DNA of 64,000 bases from assembly GCA_037389465.1 (NCBI GenBank), contig JAZARR010000159.1:930001-994000 (forward strand). The letters are read 5' to 3'. This DNA is from Baylisascaris procyonis. Its lineage: Eukaryota > Nematoda > Chromadorea > Rhabditida > Ascarididae. Below the pieces are notes generated by a model, which made no database searches, was not told the origin of the DNA, and worked only from the letters and a program-made list of their open reading frames with translations. A program made the translations under genes and the position numbers. This document shows, in pieces, positions 63,673 through 64,000 of the stretch; positions within the stretch are counted from its first letter, which is position 1; each line of letters starts with the position of its first letter.

Positions 63673-64000
63673 TATGCCAAAACCGCAGTTTTTAAAACAT
63701 TGCTAATCTATCGCAGTTTCATGAGAATAGTAAAATGTAACAGCATTAAAAATGTAAAGGTGATCTTCTGATAAAATCAAGCGTTACAGCTCTAGCGAAG
63801 ACCTCCACGGGTTCCCGGTATTCCCTGCTCCATGGATGGCTTTCAAAAGGCAAAAATCTCTCGCCATCGTGTATTAAGCACCCCCTCCTACTTTGTATCT
63901 GGCATGTGCTTTTTTGTTTCCTTGAATCTCATAAATTTATTTACTATTCTTTGCTTATTTTTCTCTTATTGCTTTCATGCGATTACCTATAATTTATATA

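Overview
This window looks like nuclear DNA from a nematode, most likely a rhabditid of the strongylid type. It is AT-rich and gene-poor, with long spacers. Small exons are separated by introns with GT...TTTCAG/TTTGCAG-like borders. The recognisable families fit this: two class 3 (fungal-type) secreted lipases with an N-terminal Cys-rich part, a PAX-type gene that keeps only the first half of the paired domain (the nematode npax pattern), and two extracellular leucine-rich-repeat genes. No bacterial operons, rRNA, tRNA, CRISPR arrays or spliced-leader RNA genes were seen. Assignment to nematodes is inference from gene families and splice style, not from a search.

Layout. (1) About 1-6.4 kb: no gene resolved; downstream flank of the first LRR gene and probably its unplaced 3' exons. 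(2) 6.4-7.8 kb, minus strand: one large first exon of a secreted or membrane LRR protein, with a likely trans-splice acceptor 4 bases before the ATG. (3) 7.9-23.2 kb: a 15 kb stretch without recognisable genes, probably 5' regulatory DNA. (4) 23.2-25.8 kb, minus: a complete two-exon gene for a single-pass protein with LRR, Ig and fibronectin-III-like parts. (5) 27.4-31.8 kb and 37.0-41.7 kb, minus: two tandem class 3 lipase genes rebuilt exon by exon from matching lengths and phases; their signal-peptide exons were not found. Between them are a probable decayed third lipase copy and two orphan coding-like exons. (6) 42-56 kb: mostly non-coding, with weak candidate terminal exons at 42.7 and 45.1 kb. 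(7) 56.8-63.7 kb, plus: a Ser/Thr/Pro-rich terminal exon of an unknown gene, then the PAX-type gene. A reverse-transcriptase relic lies in that gene's second intron.

The genes do not form an obvious pathway. The LRR proteins are cell-surface recognition or matrix proteins, the lipases are secreted triglyceride- or phospholipid-type hydrolases, and the PAX protein is a DNA-binding regulator. The most useful points are the exon-level rebuilding of the lipases (including exons missed by simple ORF calling), the substituted catalytic-site motifs in each lipase, the decayed lipase between them, the PAI-only PAX gene and a CCACGCCC box at almost the same distance upstream of both LRR genes.
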